Shown piece by piece: positions 1-10,305 of a stretch of DNA of 64,000 bases. The translations under genes were made by a program, and so were the position numbers. The notes under the pieces are model-generated. The model saw nothing but the letters and a program-made list of their open reading frames with translations. It had not been told where the DNA came from and did no database searches. Position 1 is the stretch's first letter, and each line of letters starts with the position of its first letter. This stretch comes from Pyrrhosoma nymphula. Taxonomy: Eukaryota > Arthropoda > Insecta > Odonata > Coenagrionidae. The stretch is taken from the NCBI GenBank assembly GCA_963573305.1, contig OY754334.1, positions 87,603,848-87,667,847 on the forward strand. The letters run 5' to 3'.

Positions 1-1154
1 AAAAGACATGAGAAACAGGTAAAACAAATCATCTTCGTGACAGTTTTACAGCCACTAAGCAACGCACAACAGCTGGTCAAATGATTTAAACCTGCATCAG
101 GCTCTTTAGTAGGAATACAACACAAAAAATTATCCAGATGGTAACAGGATCTTAAAACAGAGTTATTTATGTTCCTCAAAGGACTATAGATCGTAGGCAT
201 ATTTGTCTGAGAGGTACCGGGTTCATGTTCAGACGATTCTTAAAGAATTTATTTGAAAACCCAAGCAGTGCCATTCCTAGGTGAACTATAAACTTAAACA
301 GAAAAGTAAATGGTCTCTTACCCTAGATGGTGTGCAACTCGATCCCTGTGAGCAGGGTACATATTGGCGTTTTGATGAGTGTGAACTAACCACTGGCATA
401 AATCGGGGTAACATTTCGAGTAATTAATTTTTACTCCGGATCTGCAAAATTCTTAAAATTTGTATAAAGATAAAGACACTTCGTTGAACATTTCAGATAC
501 GCATTTCATCACACACGTCTAGAATTGGAAATAAGGGTATTATTAGTATAACGCAAATCAAAAACATTTCCCAGACGATTCGGCAGGCTCGCTACACAGA
601 AAATTTTCTTCGATAACTAAAGACAAAGTAAGTCAGATTAAGTGACTACTACCACCCTCTTTTGCAAGGTGGCACTACTGAGCTAAGGAGATCACGAAAC
701 AACATCGGCGCGATCTAGTTGTTCCTTAGCTAGGTTTCCAATTAGCCTTAAATTGAAATAATAGCTCCAATCCGGGCATTTGTCGTGATTTCTCCGGACG
801 GTGCAAAATTAAACCAATAAAGGACTGCGTCCTCTTCTACACCATAAAAGTCGTTAAAACAACATTCGATTCAAATTAAACGAGCCAAAACGGATTAAAC
901 CCGCCTGACAATTATTGCATCTCGTCGGGAAACTTAAACGTAAAAAAGGGAGGTCACGGGGATTTTCAAGCCCACAATTCCCGGCGGTCGATTAAACTGT
1001 ACACGTCCGCTGACGTAGGGTAATTTGTAGGACGGAACGAGCGGAGCTGCCGATGATCTTTCGGGTGCAGCAACAGCGACACGGTTTATTACCGCACGCG
1101 AAACAAGTTCCGCTAGCCGGGAAAATCTTGCACCGTCCAGATGGACGCGCTTAT
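1..1154. other. no recognisable gene
   Basis: A/T-rich, becoming more G/C-rich after about position 890. I see no convincing exon, repeat terminus or RNA gene. The short open frame starting at 1053 runs into the CR1-W fragment that follows and is probably accidental. Confidence 0.4.
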
Positions 1155-1262
1155 TCGCTCATCTATATCGACATACTATTCTGCGAACCACCGGGAGGGC
1201 GTACGGCGGGTGGTGTTAGGACACTATTCATGAAAAAAGGGCTCCCTTTTTCATGTTATACG
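1155..1262 (-). mobile_element. CR1-W 3' UTR fragment (5'-truncated LINE)
   Basis: The plus strand reads a degenerate (atctat) stretch, then acatactattctgcgaacc, then a GC-rich block ending gtgttaggacac. This follows, base for base with scattered changes, the 3' UTR of the better copy at 5625-5733 (acatactaccccgcaagcc ... gtgttaggacacc). The element is therefore on the minus strand and keeps only its last hundred bases. Such 5'-truncated copies are the usual products of LINE target-primed reverse transcription. The upstream limit near 1262 is uncertain. Confidence 0.6.
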
Positions 1263-1457
1263 TCCTAAGACCATTACGGAATTGGGAAACGGAACAGAAA
1301 AAGGGCAAGGACGAAATTGAAACTTATACTAACGAAGTGCGCTATTGTATCGTTCATCGTAGTTACTAATGGTAGGAGTGGAAAAAGAATTTTTGAACTT
1401 ATCAGTTCAGCATAGTATCTCTTTTATTTGATCACTTCTATCAGTTCTGGATATAAT

Positions 1458-1715
1458 TGAGGAGCCTAGAAGCCAAGAGGTACAAGTGACAAAAAGTTAG
1501 TTTTGAGTTATTCATGTTTTAAGTTCAACTTGTTGCTGTTGTTCAATGTGTTTCTTGAAATAGATGAAATGTACTCCATTAGATCTCAACACCCATCAGT
1601 CATTCACTTATACCTCTTGGCCACAACAATTTCACATACTTTCGGAACCCATTTCTGCACTTCGCTCAAAAAAACTAAAAATGTCACTTGTACCCCTTGG
1701 CTTCTAGGCTCCTCA
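1458..1715. repeat. inverted repeat with about 50-bp arms
   Basis: The left arm (about 1458-1507) begins tgaggagcctagaagccaag. The right arm (about 1666-1715) ends with its reverse complement, cttggcttctaggctcctca. The spacer is about 160 bases and holds a third, inverted copy of the inner motif (cacttatacctcttggcc, near 1605). No open frame of note is inside. This could be a small foldback element or paired inverted copies of a dispersed repeat. I see no clear target duplication. Confidence 0.7.
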
Positions 1716-2434
1716 TACAGTGCTGGGTTAAAATAATAAATTGTGAAATAGTGTAGCGAAATGCCCTTCAACTTTGACCCAATAGTTGTAAGGTTTTTGA
1801 GGGGTTAATTACCTTGAAGGCAATGACGGCAAACATTTATGGCTATATGCCATTTACTGATATCGACTTTCTGGCGCTCAGCGACCATTTGATGAAAGTA
1901 CATACATTTTCTTAATATCTTGTTGAGGAGCGGAGGTCACATATAATGATTAACTAAGAGTTTACTTCCGACAGTTGAATGGAGAACAAATTCCATTCCA
2001 AATTCATTTAACAAACTGATAGAAACATAGAATAAAAACTTAAATGTTTGAACCACGCGTGTCGACGACATAAATTTAAAAGCTGTAGTGAAGTAGGATG
2101 ATACTTCCAAGGGCCACCACCCCAGAACATTCCTGTCCAAGACAATGGTGCAACGATATCCACGAAAAACGTTTACATTCAAAAAGCAATTTGACACCAC
2201 CCGGAAAAAACTGTTTACTTAAGGGACCTTCCATATATCACGACACACCAAGAGAGGAGGAGGGGCCAGGCAAAAGGCGACAAGACGAAGGAGAGATAAC
2301 GGAAAGTGTGACGTCGCCAAGCGCCCAGGTGCACGATATGCATCACGGACGTAAATAAAACGAAGTACTTCAGCACCACAGCACGCGGAAAGTCGGCAGT
2401 GAATTAGGCAATATTCATTCAACATGGGACCATG
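1716..2434. other. no recognisable gene
   Basis: A/T-rich up to about 2100, then mixed composition. Open frames on both strands here are short, overlap each other and show no domain I recognise. Confidence 0.35.
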
Positions 2435-2440
2435 TTGAAA

Positions 2441-2500
2441 GGTGGGGGAATGTTGAAGAGGGTGATGGAAGGGAGAACGCTTGGCAAGAGCGGAAGAGGG
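2441..2500 (+). pseudogene. RTE-A reverse transcriptase tail fragment
   Basis: The plus-strand frame reads GGGMLKRVMEGRTLGKSGRG. This matches the segment GMLKAVIEGRTLGKRGRGRK found in the tail of RTE/BovB-like reverse transcriptases and in other copies in this window. The match stops at a short A/T hairpin (about 2501-2533), so only about twenty codons survive. This is a fossil piece with no function expected. Confidence 0.5.
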
Positions 2501-2530
2501 TAGAATATTCTATATCAAGAATATAGAATT

Positions 2531-3794
2531 CTGGTCGACGTAAGGAGAGGCAGAGGGTAAGATGACCGACAGAAAGACTCGATGTCGGGCAAGTAATGGG
2601 CAGGAAAGTGAAAAGAAGACCCCGAAAAGAGGAAGTTAAAGTAGGGATTGCCCAAATACCCAACCAATCAGCAGGAATAATATCCTATGATGATGATAAT
2701 GGACTATCGAGTGAAGAATGTTCTATGAATGACAAATAAGCAACTACTATGATGGGAAAACACCATCATTACCACGGGCACGAAGATATGCTAAAACAAA
2801 TTTTGGCATTTTCTCAATGGGAGAGTGAAATTATAGGCAATAGTACTCTACTAGTAGGTTTTAATGGGCCTTGACCACTAAACTTTTAAACCTTGAAACG
2901 TCTCTTACCTCACAATTTTTCTATACCTCAGCAACTTTATAAATTTGTTCCTTCAAACATTCTTATCTTTTTCCTTCTTCTTCTCTAACTTCTCAGCATT
3001 CTACTATCTAAAGCGGCCTTCGATATTCTCTAGCCCCTAAATAAAATTCTTGTCCACCTGCACTTCCTGCCATAAACATGCCATCAACTTTCTCCTCTCT
3101 CCTACCATGCCAAGCGGTTCTAAAATCGATCAAAATGTCTCCATCCTTCTCCACACCCACATCTCAAAACGTTCTAGCGCAAAAAAAAATATTCACGAAA
3201 AACAAACGGACAACCCAAACAGGAGAATATTTAAGGAAGAGCTTTAACCACCGATATCGAAAGTCGGTGAAATAAGCAATTACGCACGGCCACCCATTTC
3301 AATACACTTCCCCTTTTCTCAAGGTCTACCGGCCCTTCGGTAAACAAGGTCCTGATGCGAATTCGCCCCGAATTCCCCTTCTCTTGGCTCCCGGTCGAAA
3401 ATTGGCAAAGGAAAGGGGCAATTGCTCGAGTAAACAGGGCACATCTGCAGAAAGGAGGCATAATTCTTTTTCTCCTCTTGGAACGAAAAACAACTCCATT
3501 CGGCCCCGCCCACGCGCTCACACATCACGCGAGCGGCTCGATAAGGCCTGCTTGCGAGAGAGTGCCCGCTCCACCCGGCTGCGGAGACGGGGTGTCGGAC
3601 GGCCAATTCCACCTCAGCCGAACTTAGAGCAGCCGGCACTAAACCTTATATCAGTGACAGCAATCATTCCCCTTCACTGAGACCCCTCGAATAATGGCGA
3701 CTTCACTGGCCCGTGGACGACAATGGGGTTTTTTACCTTTACGCCAAGTCGAATATTCATTTTACTCACATGGCTATCGCGCAGGATTCATATA
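2531..3794. other. no recognisable gene
   Basis: Low-complexity pyrimidine-rich stretch around 2900-3060, then a G/C-richer block about 3300-3650 with overlapping open frames on both strands. None carries a motif I know, and frames overlapping on both strands argue for base composition, not coding. It ends just before the A/T-rich tail of the next RTE-A copy. Confidence 0.35.
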
Positions 3795-4050
3795 ATATTA
3801 TTATTTAAGTTATCTACCGGTTAAGGTAGGTTTAAATGGAAGTGAGAAAAAAATCGTCAACATTTTTACATGTACAAGGCCTTATCTACCTAAAATGTTT
3901 CACTATTCATCTCAGCGTACGTCCTACTTCTCTTCAACCCCTCCACAAACCCTATTCTTTTTCTTCCCCTTTCCCGCTTGCCCAACATCCTTCCCTCTAT
4001 CACGACCTTAAGCAAACCTTCACCCCCATTGCCTCTTCACCAATTGTAAA
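3795..4050 (-). mobile_element. RTE-A 3' end, 5'-truncated copy
   Basis: The plus strand starts with a tail of att/taa repeats, then tatctaccggttaaggtagg, the complement of the shared 3' terminus. It continues into the pyrimidine-rich strand complementary to the coding tail (tcttcccctttcccgcttgcc, the counterpart of the GKRGRG-type codons). The coding strand is minus and the copy stops near 4050. Compared with the longest copy (55095-55690) it lacks the RT thumb and the central part of the tail. Stops and indels leave no usable frame. Confidence 0.7.
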
Positions 4051-4278
4051 TAATTTTCATTTCCAATGCATATAGATACATCATAACGGTTCCACGATTG
4101 TAAAATTGTTCGATTACAACTTTTGTTTTCAGTGAATAGAGTAATTAAATACTTTAATTAAGAGGACCGATTGCGGATTTCTTAAGCTTCCCTAGTTATG
4201 GTTTCATTTATTCTATTATTGAATTTATCAACAAAACCCTATTCCTTCATTAATTTCCTTCTCCAATTCTTAATGCTT

Positions 4279-4524
4279 CTAATCTCTCCTTAACCCACCC
4301 AAAATGGCCATCCTTTTCCCCTTAATCCGTGCGTATCCAGTATTCCTCCGATTTACCAAGATCTTTTGCATCCTATCGCCTTCAATAACGAGCGTCATCA
4401 GCCTATTTAGCCTCCTCGTACCACTGCCATGCTTGGATTTATTTACACACCCTGCATAACTAATTTTCTCCATCCTTCTCTGAGGACACTTCTCCAATAC
4501 CAGCAGCCTATTCACATCACACAA
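4279..4524 (-). pseudogene. degenerate LINE reverse transcriptase tail
   Basis: An 81-residue minus-strand frame begins MCDVNRLLVLEKCPQRRMEK and continues ISYAG. This resembles the conserved RTE/BovB block EDENRLEAFEMWxWRRMEKISW that follows the polymerase domain. Further on, NRLMTLVIEGDRMQKIL parallels the HVMRGEGMLKAVIEG segment. The similarity is distant and no 3' terminus is visible, so it may be an old RTE-A copy or a sister family. Confidence 0.45.
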
Positions 4525-5624
4525 CTTACTGAGAAGCTGGGTATTTAATTCCCGGCATATTCAAACGATGAACTAAGATCCACACTTCATCACCGGTCCA
4601 AGCGAAGTGCTAACAATTTTTAAACGACGGTCAGACAACTTAATTCACCTCGAGAACTCGCAACACTGTGCTACTTCCGGAAAGATTTATGTGAGTCAAT
4701 CTACGATTGCTATCTACTAATGAGGAATAGTAAACAAAAAGAAAGAGTAGAAAGACAAAGGAATCAGTTATCGGGATCTTTTACAGCCTTGATTGTCACG
4801 CTCTTAAATAAAAACATCCTTCAAAACGTTATCACCTAGTAAGGAGGGAAACTATTTGGACCAACTGACTCGACTGCTCTATACACACTTTTTCAGCACC
4901 TTAGAATTTTACAGCACCTTAGAATTTTACAGCATTCCACAAAATGGTAGAAACAAAGGTGGTCGGCTCTCTTTCGTCCGCTTCTTTTCACTTAAGGGTG
5001 GTTTTCATCCCATGAAAAAAAGGGAAATGGTGGGCAAGGAAGGGTGAGAATTACCGAGGACATGTTTATGGTGGCCCCCCAAAATGCCCGTAAAAACCCG
5101 AAATGCGTACTTCAACGACGAATCGTCCCAGCGCCAGGGGCTCGACTAATCCAACGCAGCGACACGCCGCAATATATTTCACGGGACCACTCCCGTCCGA
5201 GAGCAATGAAGCTGTTTCTATTCCATTTACACCTCAATTTCCCCGAGATCCAGACCCGCTCCTCTCACTTCTCCGACGGCCCGGAGGCCAAAAGAAATTC
5301 GCATGCCAGGATGGGCTTAAGGACGCATTTTCGCAAGAAAGAGACTTGGTGATGGGGGCTGTGAGAAGAGGCAAAAAATACTGATAAAAACTCTAACATG
5401 AAAAAGGGAATGAAAGGAGAAAAGCTAAAACAGTCACTCAGATTTGGAACTGACCAAGCGTTAGTTAGCCAGTCAGCCTCGAGTTTTCAATCATTGATGC
5501 GTTTGAGGGAGAGTAAAATGAACAAGATCAAGATAAATCACGCGATGGAAATGGGATTTTTCAAAAGTAGGAATGCGGGGCGGAATATAAAGGTGGAAGG
5601 GAATCAGATATAGCGGGTGGAACA
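4525..5624. other. no gene; short 18-bp tandem repeat
   Basis: At about 4894-4934 the unit cagcaccttagaatttta is repeated a little over twice. The rest is unremarkable, with short open frames lacking recognisable motifs. The stretch ends in the (acatct) microsatellite that forms the 3' tail of the CR1-W element. Confidence 0.4.
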
Positions 5625-7308
5625 ATTAACATCTACATCTACATCTACATACTACCCCGCAAGCCGCCTCAATAGGCGTGTGGCGTGTTAGGACACCAGC
5701 CGTTTACATATAAAAAGGAAACGCTCTATGAAATTACGCCTTGCATTTATTAAAGTCCCTTATTGTTCGGGGGAAAAACGAATTCCCATACCTATCCGTT
5801 CGGCAAAATATCTCTCTTAATTTATCGTTTCTGTCGGACCTGGAAATATAGTGGGGTTCTAATATGATGTTCTCCGTGTCGCTCTGAAAGATATCTATTC
5901 TCAATTGCTTAAGTAATCTAAGCCTAGCGCGCAGCCTCCGAGTCTCTAGCGGCTCCCAGCCTAATTCGTTTAGCATCTGCGTAACGCTGTCTGTACGCCC
6001 GTAGCAGTTTTTGACGAATCGCGCAGCTTTCCTTTGTATTTTATTAAGTTCCCGAATTAAGTCTTTCTGCACCGGATCCCATATGCTTGCTGCATATTCA
6101 AGGTGTGGCCGGACGAGTGCGAAATAGCACCTCTCTTTTACTTTTTCATCTGAGAATCTTCCCACAATACGCTTGACGAATCCTAGCTTCTTCAGAGCTC
6201 TGCCACAAATATTTCTTATATGTGTTCCCCACGATAGGTTTGAGGTTATCGTAACTCCCAGATACTTAACTTCATCTGTAGCCTTTATATTAACGCCATC
6301 CACAGCATATACACGGGGATAGTTGGACGACCTCCGAAAGAAATGTACCGCCGCACATTTGCTCAGATTAAGTTCGAGTCCCCACTCTTGGCTCCACACA
6401 TGAACGTTGTTTAAATCCGATGATAGAATTTCAAAGTCAGAGTGATCATTAATTTCGCGATAGATGACAGCGTCGTCAGCAAATAAACGTATTTTACTGC
6501 TAATTCGAGAGCATAGATCATTTATGTATATAATGAACAAAAGGGGGCCGATTACGCTTCCTTGTGGGACACCTGATGTCACTTTAACTACATCAGAGCT
6601 AATTCCGTCAAGAACTACTTTTTGCTTACGATCACTCAGAAAGTCGCGTATCCAGTTTATTACTGTTTCGTTTAGGCCGCATGACTGTAATTTGTATAAA
6701 AGTTTGTTGTGAGGTACCGTGTCGAAAGCTTTCTTAAAATCTAGGAATAATGCGTCCACTTGTGTTTTCGATTCACCAGATTTGAGAACGTCATGAAGAA
6801 AGAGCGCGAGCTGTGTTTCACATGATCTACCTTTCCGAAAGCCGTGCGGACAGCCATGAAGGAAGTTACGACTGTCCAGGAACGTCATGATATTGCTAAC
6901 GACGATATGTTCGAGTATCTTGCCTATAATAGACGTTAATGAAATTGGTCGATAGTTCCCTGGGTCATGTCTGTTTCCCTTTTTGAATATCGGTGTAACG
7001 TTTGCAATTTTCCAGTCTATTGGTATCTTTCCTTCAGACAATGACTTCTTGAATATTATGTCTAAGAACGGTGCGATCTGTGGCGCTAATTCCTTGAGGA
7101 CACGCGCGGGTATTCCCTCCGGACCCGGAGATTTACTATTTTTGATCGACTGTAGCTGTTTAGTTATCCCATCACATTGAATAGTGATTTCTTTCATCGG
7201 TTCCTCAGTGAATGAAATGTCTAAATAACATGGAGTATCGTCTGTAGTGTATACACTTTCGAAGTGGGAATTTAACGTGTTAGCTTTGTTAAGTGGGAAG
7301 TTTAAGTG
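5625..7308 (-). mobile_element. CR1-W: CR1/L2-like non-LTR retrotransposon, 5'-truncated
   Basis: Non-LTR retrotransposons copy their own RNA into the genome by target-primed reverse transcription. On the minus strand this copy consists of an open reverse-transcriptase region, a stop at 5734-5736, and a 3' UTR of about 100 bases ending in GTAGAT repeats (plus strand acatctacatctac, 5628-5650). The frame remains open upstream of the first methionine to about 7308, where an in-frame stop lies inside a small duplication. Residues before the methionine (KANTLNSHFESVY) look like the normal linker between endonuclease and polymerase, so the true ORF started further upstream. The endonuclease and any ORF1 are missing. 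No clear target duplication was found. Confidence 0.85.
5734..7197 (-). CDS. reverse transcriptase, partial ORF2 of CR1-W
   Basis: RNA-directed DNA polymerase of a non-LTR retrotransposon, 487 residues from the first methionine. Visible landmarks: KSPGPEGIPARVLK (residues 22-35), the NYRPISLTS block (81-89), HGFRKGRSCETQL (118-130), catalytic motif A around FLDFKKAFD with Asp153, SGVPQGSVIGPLLF (208-221), catalytic FADD (239-242, two Asp), and VKYLGVTI (310-317). The thumb/C-terminal part holds LVRPHLEYAASIWDP (361-375) and IQRKAARFV (387-395). No endonuclease precedes it. The methionine is only the first ATG of a frame open for 37 more codons, so it is not a natural start. All catalytic positions look intact, so the copy is young compared with its neighbours but cannot mobilise itself as it stands. 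The motifs fit the CR1/L2 group; jockey is a less likely alternative. Confidence 0.9.
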   Translation of the reverse strand: MKEITIQCDGITKQLQSIKNSKSPGPEGIPARVLKELAPQIAPFLDIIFKKSLSEGKIPIDWKIANVTPIFKKGNRHDPGNYRPISLTSIIGKILEHIVVSNIMTFLDSRNFLHGCPHGFRKGRSCETQLALFLHDVLKSGESKTQVDALFLDFKKAFDTVPHNKLLYKLQSCGLNETVINWIRDFLSDRKQKVVLDGISSDVVKVTSGVPQGSVIGPLLFIIYINDLCSRISSKIRLFADDAVIYREINDHSDFEILSSDLNNVHVWSQEWGLELNLSKCAAVHFFRRSSNYPRVYAVDGVNIKATDEVKYLGVTITSNLSWGTHIRNICGRALKKLGFVKRIVGRFSDEKVKERCYFALVRPHLEYAASIWDPVQKDLIRELNKIQRKAARFVKNCYGRTDSVTQMLNELGWEPLETRRLRARLRLLKQLRIDIFQSDTENIILEPHYISRSDRNDKLREIFCRTDRYGNSFFPRTIRDFNKCKA

Positions 7309-7341
7309 TTAAGTTTTCGAAGTGGGAAGTTAACGTGTTAG
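7258..7341. repeat. imperfect direct duplication at the CR1-W 5' edge
   Basis: The motif ttcgaagtgggaatttaacg at 7258 recurs with one change at 7316. A third partial copy (aagtgggaagtttaag) begins at 7291. The first unit codes for LNSHFE in the CR1-W frame. The repeat introduces the in-frame stop that closes the frame upstream. It probably arose at the 5' junction during insertion, or by replication slippage. Confidence 0.6.
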
Positions 7342-7477
7342 TTAACGTACCTTGGTAGTACTTCGGAGGAAAATGAATACCGTTGTGGTGGCATCAAATG
7401 TAGATTTGCTCAGGCCTAGGAAGCTCTTTCGAAGAGAAAGGAGTAGGTGACAGGGACTCCGAAAATGTGCGAAAAGA

Positions 7478-8045
7478 AACTTACTTACTCCGCGCTACAG
7501 CCGTTGTAGGGCATTGACCTCTCCGACAATATTAGCCCAGTCTTCACGATCTTCTGTACGCGTTCTCCATTTTCTTATTCTCATCTTTCTCAGATCGTCC
7601 TCAACATCATCCAACCATCTTTTCCGTGATCTGTGTCTCAATCTTGCACCACATGGATGTCCTAGGCATATTTTTTTTGGCCACCCTTATCTTCCGGCCT
7701 TCTCTCAACATGCCCTAACCAACTTAATTTATTACTCTCAATTTCTGAGACTATATTAGGATGAATACCAGAGGTAGATAGGGCCCTGCACTTATAAAAA
7801 AACTGGAGGATTTTCTCTGACTTTTATTAAAACCTATCTCTAACCGGGAGATTATTCTAATGAATGAATGAATATTAGGATAATCGTAGAGTTCCTCCAG
7901 TTTTCTGTCACTCCGTATTTTTCACTGTCCGCCTTCCTTTGCTGCACCAAAAGTCTTTCTCAGTACTTTCCTTTCCGATCTATTAAGTAACTCTTCTTCT
8001 GCAGTGGTCATGGTCCATTTTTCTGAACCATACATTGCCAAACGA
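7478..8045 (-). pseudogene. RTE-B: BovB/RTE-like reverse transcriptase tail with nested insertion
   Basis: The minus strand carries the C-terminal tail of an RTE/BovB-type polymerase. Upstream part: AMYGSEKWTMTTAEEELL followed by RKVLRKTFGAAKEGG and KLEELYDYPNI. After the insertion: VSEIESNKLSWLGHVERRPE, then WLDDVEDDLRKMRIRKWR and EDREDWANIVGEVNALQRL, ending in a stop at 7495-7497 and a tail of gtaa repeats. These blocks are typical of RTE-clade LINEs (YGSETWT, WLGHVxR, RWLDDVxxDL). At least one nonsense codon and one frameshift are present. An RTE-A copy interrupts it at 7763-7871. Removing that insert and one copy of its target duplication rejoins the reading frame exactly. Confidence 0.8.
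7763..7871 (+). mobile_element. RTE-A 3' end inserted into RTE-B
   Basis: The plus strand reads gggccctgcacttataaaa, then ttttctctgacttttattaaaa, then cctatctctaaccgggagat and a tail of gaat repeats. These correspond in order to the last hundred bases of RTE-A in coding orientation. Direct repeats atattaggat at 7753-7762 and 7872-7881 flank it and look like the target-site duplication. RTE-B was therefore already in place when this severely 5'-truncated copy inserted. Confidence 0.8.
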
Positions 8046-8104
8046 AAAGAAAAGATAGGAAAAATTCTAATATGAAACGTAGTGCTCATTTTTTCGGTAA
8101 CCTG

Positions 8105-8400
8105 GTCCTTAGGAATGAGGATGTGAACAGGTTGGAGGCTTTTAAGATGTGGGTGTGAAGAATAATGGAGAGAGTGGGCTGGGTAGCGAGGAAGACGAAC
8201 AAAAAAGTGTTAGACATGGTGGAAAGGAGGTAGGTGGCGGAGATTTAGGGAAGGCAGAAATATGAATGGAGGATGTTGAGACAGAAGGGCATATTGAAGA
8301 AAGTGATTGAGGGGGAAACGCTGGGGAGCGCGGAGGAGGAATGAGAACGGATACGAGAATATTAGATAACATGAGAGAGTAAAATAAATTAAAAGGGAGA
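8105..8400 (+). pseudogene. RTE-A reverse transcriptase tail, degenerate
   Basis: The plus-strand frame reads EDVNRLEAFKMWV, a stop, RIMERVGWVARKTNKKVL and later ILKKVIEGETLGS. It matches the RTE-A tail blocks in order (RLEAFEMW, RRMEKVxWTxRKTNEEVL, MLKAVIEGxTLG). Several stops and indels are present. The shared 3' terminus is not visible, so the copy was either cut short or has decayed beyond recognition near 8400. Confidence 0.65.
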
Positions 8401-8640
8401 ATAAACATAATGGCGGGCCTGAAAAGTTATGCTTAGGAAGTGAAAATATGACCCCGTAAAGGGAATGCCATTGTAGGGACAGTGCAAAGACCGACCAGCT
8501 AGAAGAATATCAATGATATTGAAACGGAACCTGATAGCGTAACCCGGTGTGAAACCCGGTGTGAAACCCGAGAAAAGTGCATTTTCCATTCGTCGGGAAA
8601 GCCCAAAAACATTGAAAACTGAGGTTATTTCCGCCATTAA
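8401..8640. other. no gene; small 12-bp tandem
   Basis: The unit cccggtgtgaaa occurs twice in tandem at about 8541-8565. Nothing else is recognisable in this short gap before the CR1-W fragment. Confidence 0.35.
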
Positions 8641-8716
8641 TAATACATCTACAAAATACCCAGCAAGCCTCCTCAAGGGTGTGTGGCAGGGGGTGACTAG
8701 TCACCAAGATGCATTA
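8641..8716 (-). mobile_element. CR1-W-like 3' UTR fragment
   Basis: The plus strand reads aatacatctacaaaataccc, agcaagcctcctcaagggtg and tgtggcagggggtgactagt. It resembles the 3' UTR of CR1-W, and matches the copy at 20645-20725 even better: both continue into tagtcaccaa(g/c)atgcatta, which the 5625 copy lacks. This suggests a sister subfamily. Only the 3' end survives. Confidence 0.6.
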
Positions 8717-9694
8717 AAGTATAAATACTTGAGAATAGTTGGGTATGTAGTGAAGCGCTATCGGGAGAATGGAGTAGATTTTCTCGCCGATAACACCCGT
8801 AAAAAAACAAACTCTTTCCAAGCTCGGGTGGGACAAATGAGAAAATCGAACGAAACACAAGTATTATCAATCAATAACTAAACTATCAATATATTTCACG
8901 CATAGAACCAACCAAGTTACAAGCAATTTACCCATAGGTCGAGTGCCAGGCGACCGTAATGAGAGTTTCCAGTCGGAAAATAATTAAAATATACAAGTAC
9001 GAGAGGTTGAGCTTCTCTTTAAGTACAAAAATGACAAAAATGACGTCTCGACAGCAATAGAGGGCGAGCTCAGAGATGAGTCAGCTGAGGAGGGGGTCTG
9101 TCGACAAGGACGAGGTGTAATGGGTAAGCTCAGGATGTTGGCGATTGGCAGCCTTGGAGGGGAGGAAATAATGGGATGGGTGATAGATAGGGTGGCAGGT
9201 TTTAATTGGAGGGCCAGGAACTGTTTTCTGGCTTCGGCCGCAGAATACAGGATCACAGCCTTTGTGCCTTGGTCTAAATGACCGCATTTTTGGAATCCTT
9301 CCTCACTTTAGGGGCTATATAAACGATGCAGGACCTGGCGAGGGAAAGGAGCGGCTAAAGGCGTGGCAGAAGTCGCTGGCAGGAGTCGCTGCATTTTGGA
9401 GTCGTAGGCATTTTGGCCGTCGTTGGCGCACATGTCGTTAGCACGCTAACAAGTCCTTCGGCGAAGTCCGGAGGGAAAACAGTCCGCAGAGGGGAAACTG
9501 TCCAAAGAGGGGAATTTGGCCAAAAAATGGGTGAAAAATGCCACAGTAGATAAGGGAAGAATTTTTATGGAAATGAAGGAAAGGTGAAGGAGAACTCTGC
9601 GTAACATTCAGTGTACTCTTAACGAAAGGAGCCAATGGATTCACAGCATTACGTCCTATCTGACGGACAATGAACTCCACTCGCAGGACTCTCC
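8717..9694. other. no recognisable gene
   Basis: Mixed composition with purine-rich stretches around 9010-9130 and 9310-9560. The frames on both strands carry no recognisable domain. Confidence 0.35.
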
Positions 9695-9815
9695 ACACAG
9701 CACCTCAGAAGTGCTGGGATTTCAATAAAAATCTGTCATTGTCGAGATTCAAACCAGGTCTCTCGGAATTGGAAACCAGCACTCAGACTACCATACCAAC
9801 CCAATTCCCCGAAGG
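9695..9815 (-). mobile_element. tRNA-derived SINE head
   Basis: The minus strand reads GGGTTGGTATGGTAGTCTGA, then GTGCTGGTTTCCAATTCC and CCTGGTTTGAATCTCG. The spacing and sequence resemble the A box and B box (GGTTCGAATCC) of a tRNA gene. The predicted acceptor arms do not pair and the sequence runs into unrelated A/T-rich DNA, so it is more likely a tRNA-derived SINE or pseudo-tRNA than a working tRNA gene. RNA polymerase III would be the expected transcriber. Confidence 0.5.
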
Positions 9816-10305
9816 AAATTTTCACGCCAGCAGGGAATGGGAAACAAATACCCTCACAGATACGTTCGCCAAACTTCGAACCTTTTTCCAACGTTATCTG
9901 GCCCTCAAACATGACTACCAAGAAACCCCAGCCGCCCACACGACATCGAAAAGAAGGGTGCGACCGACACCCGGACATAAGCCGCCCCTGTGCTCCATCA
10001 CCTCACAAGGGGAGGACCGCCCATCTCCTCCAGAGACGGACCAGCTGCCTAATGAACCGGACCTCCTCCACAGACGTATACCACGTGAGGCCGACCTTAA
10101 GGAATGGGGGAAGAAAAAAAGAAGGAAAATTCGATTGCGAGACGTCACCACGGGGATTCTCACCCGTATTGCTTTACGGCTGTCCTCAATAGTTATCTCT
10201 CCACCTTTGTTAAGTAGCACTCATTTCAAGTACATGCGAAGCAGCTTAGCATTACCTCCTCTATACCTCAATATGTCTCCTATGGTACGAAATTATTCGT
10301 ATTAT
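9816..10305. other. no recognisable gene
   Basis: A 214-residue open frame spans from inside the SINE to 10314, but its sequence is low complexity and shares the region with frames on the other strand. I see no domain. Confidence 0.35.
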
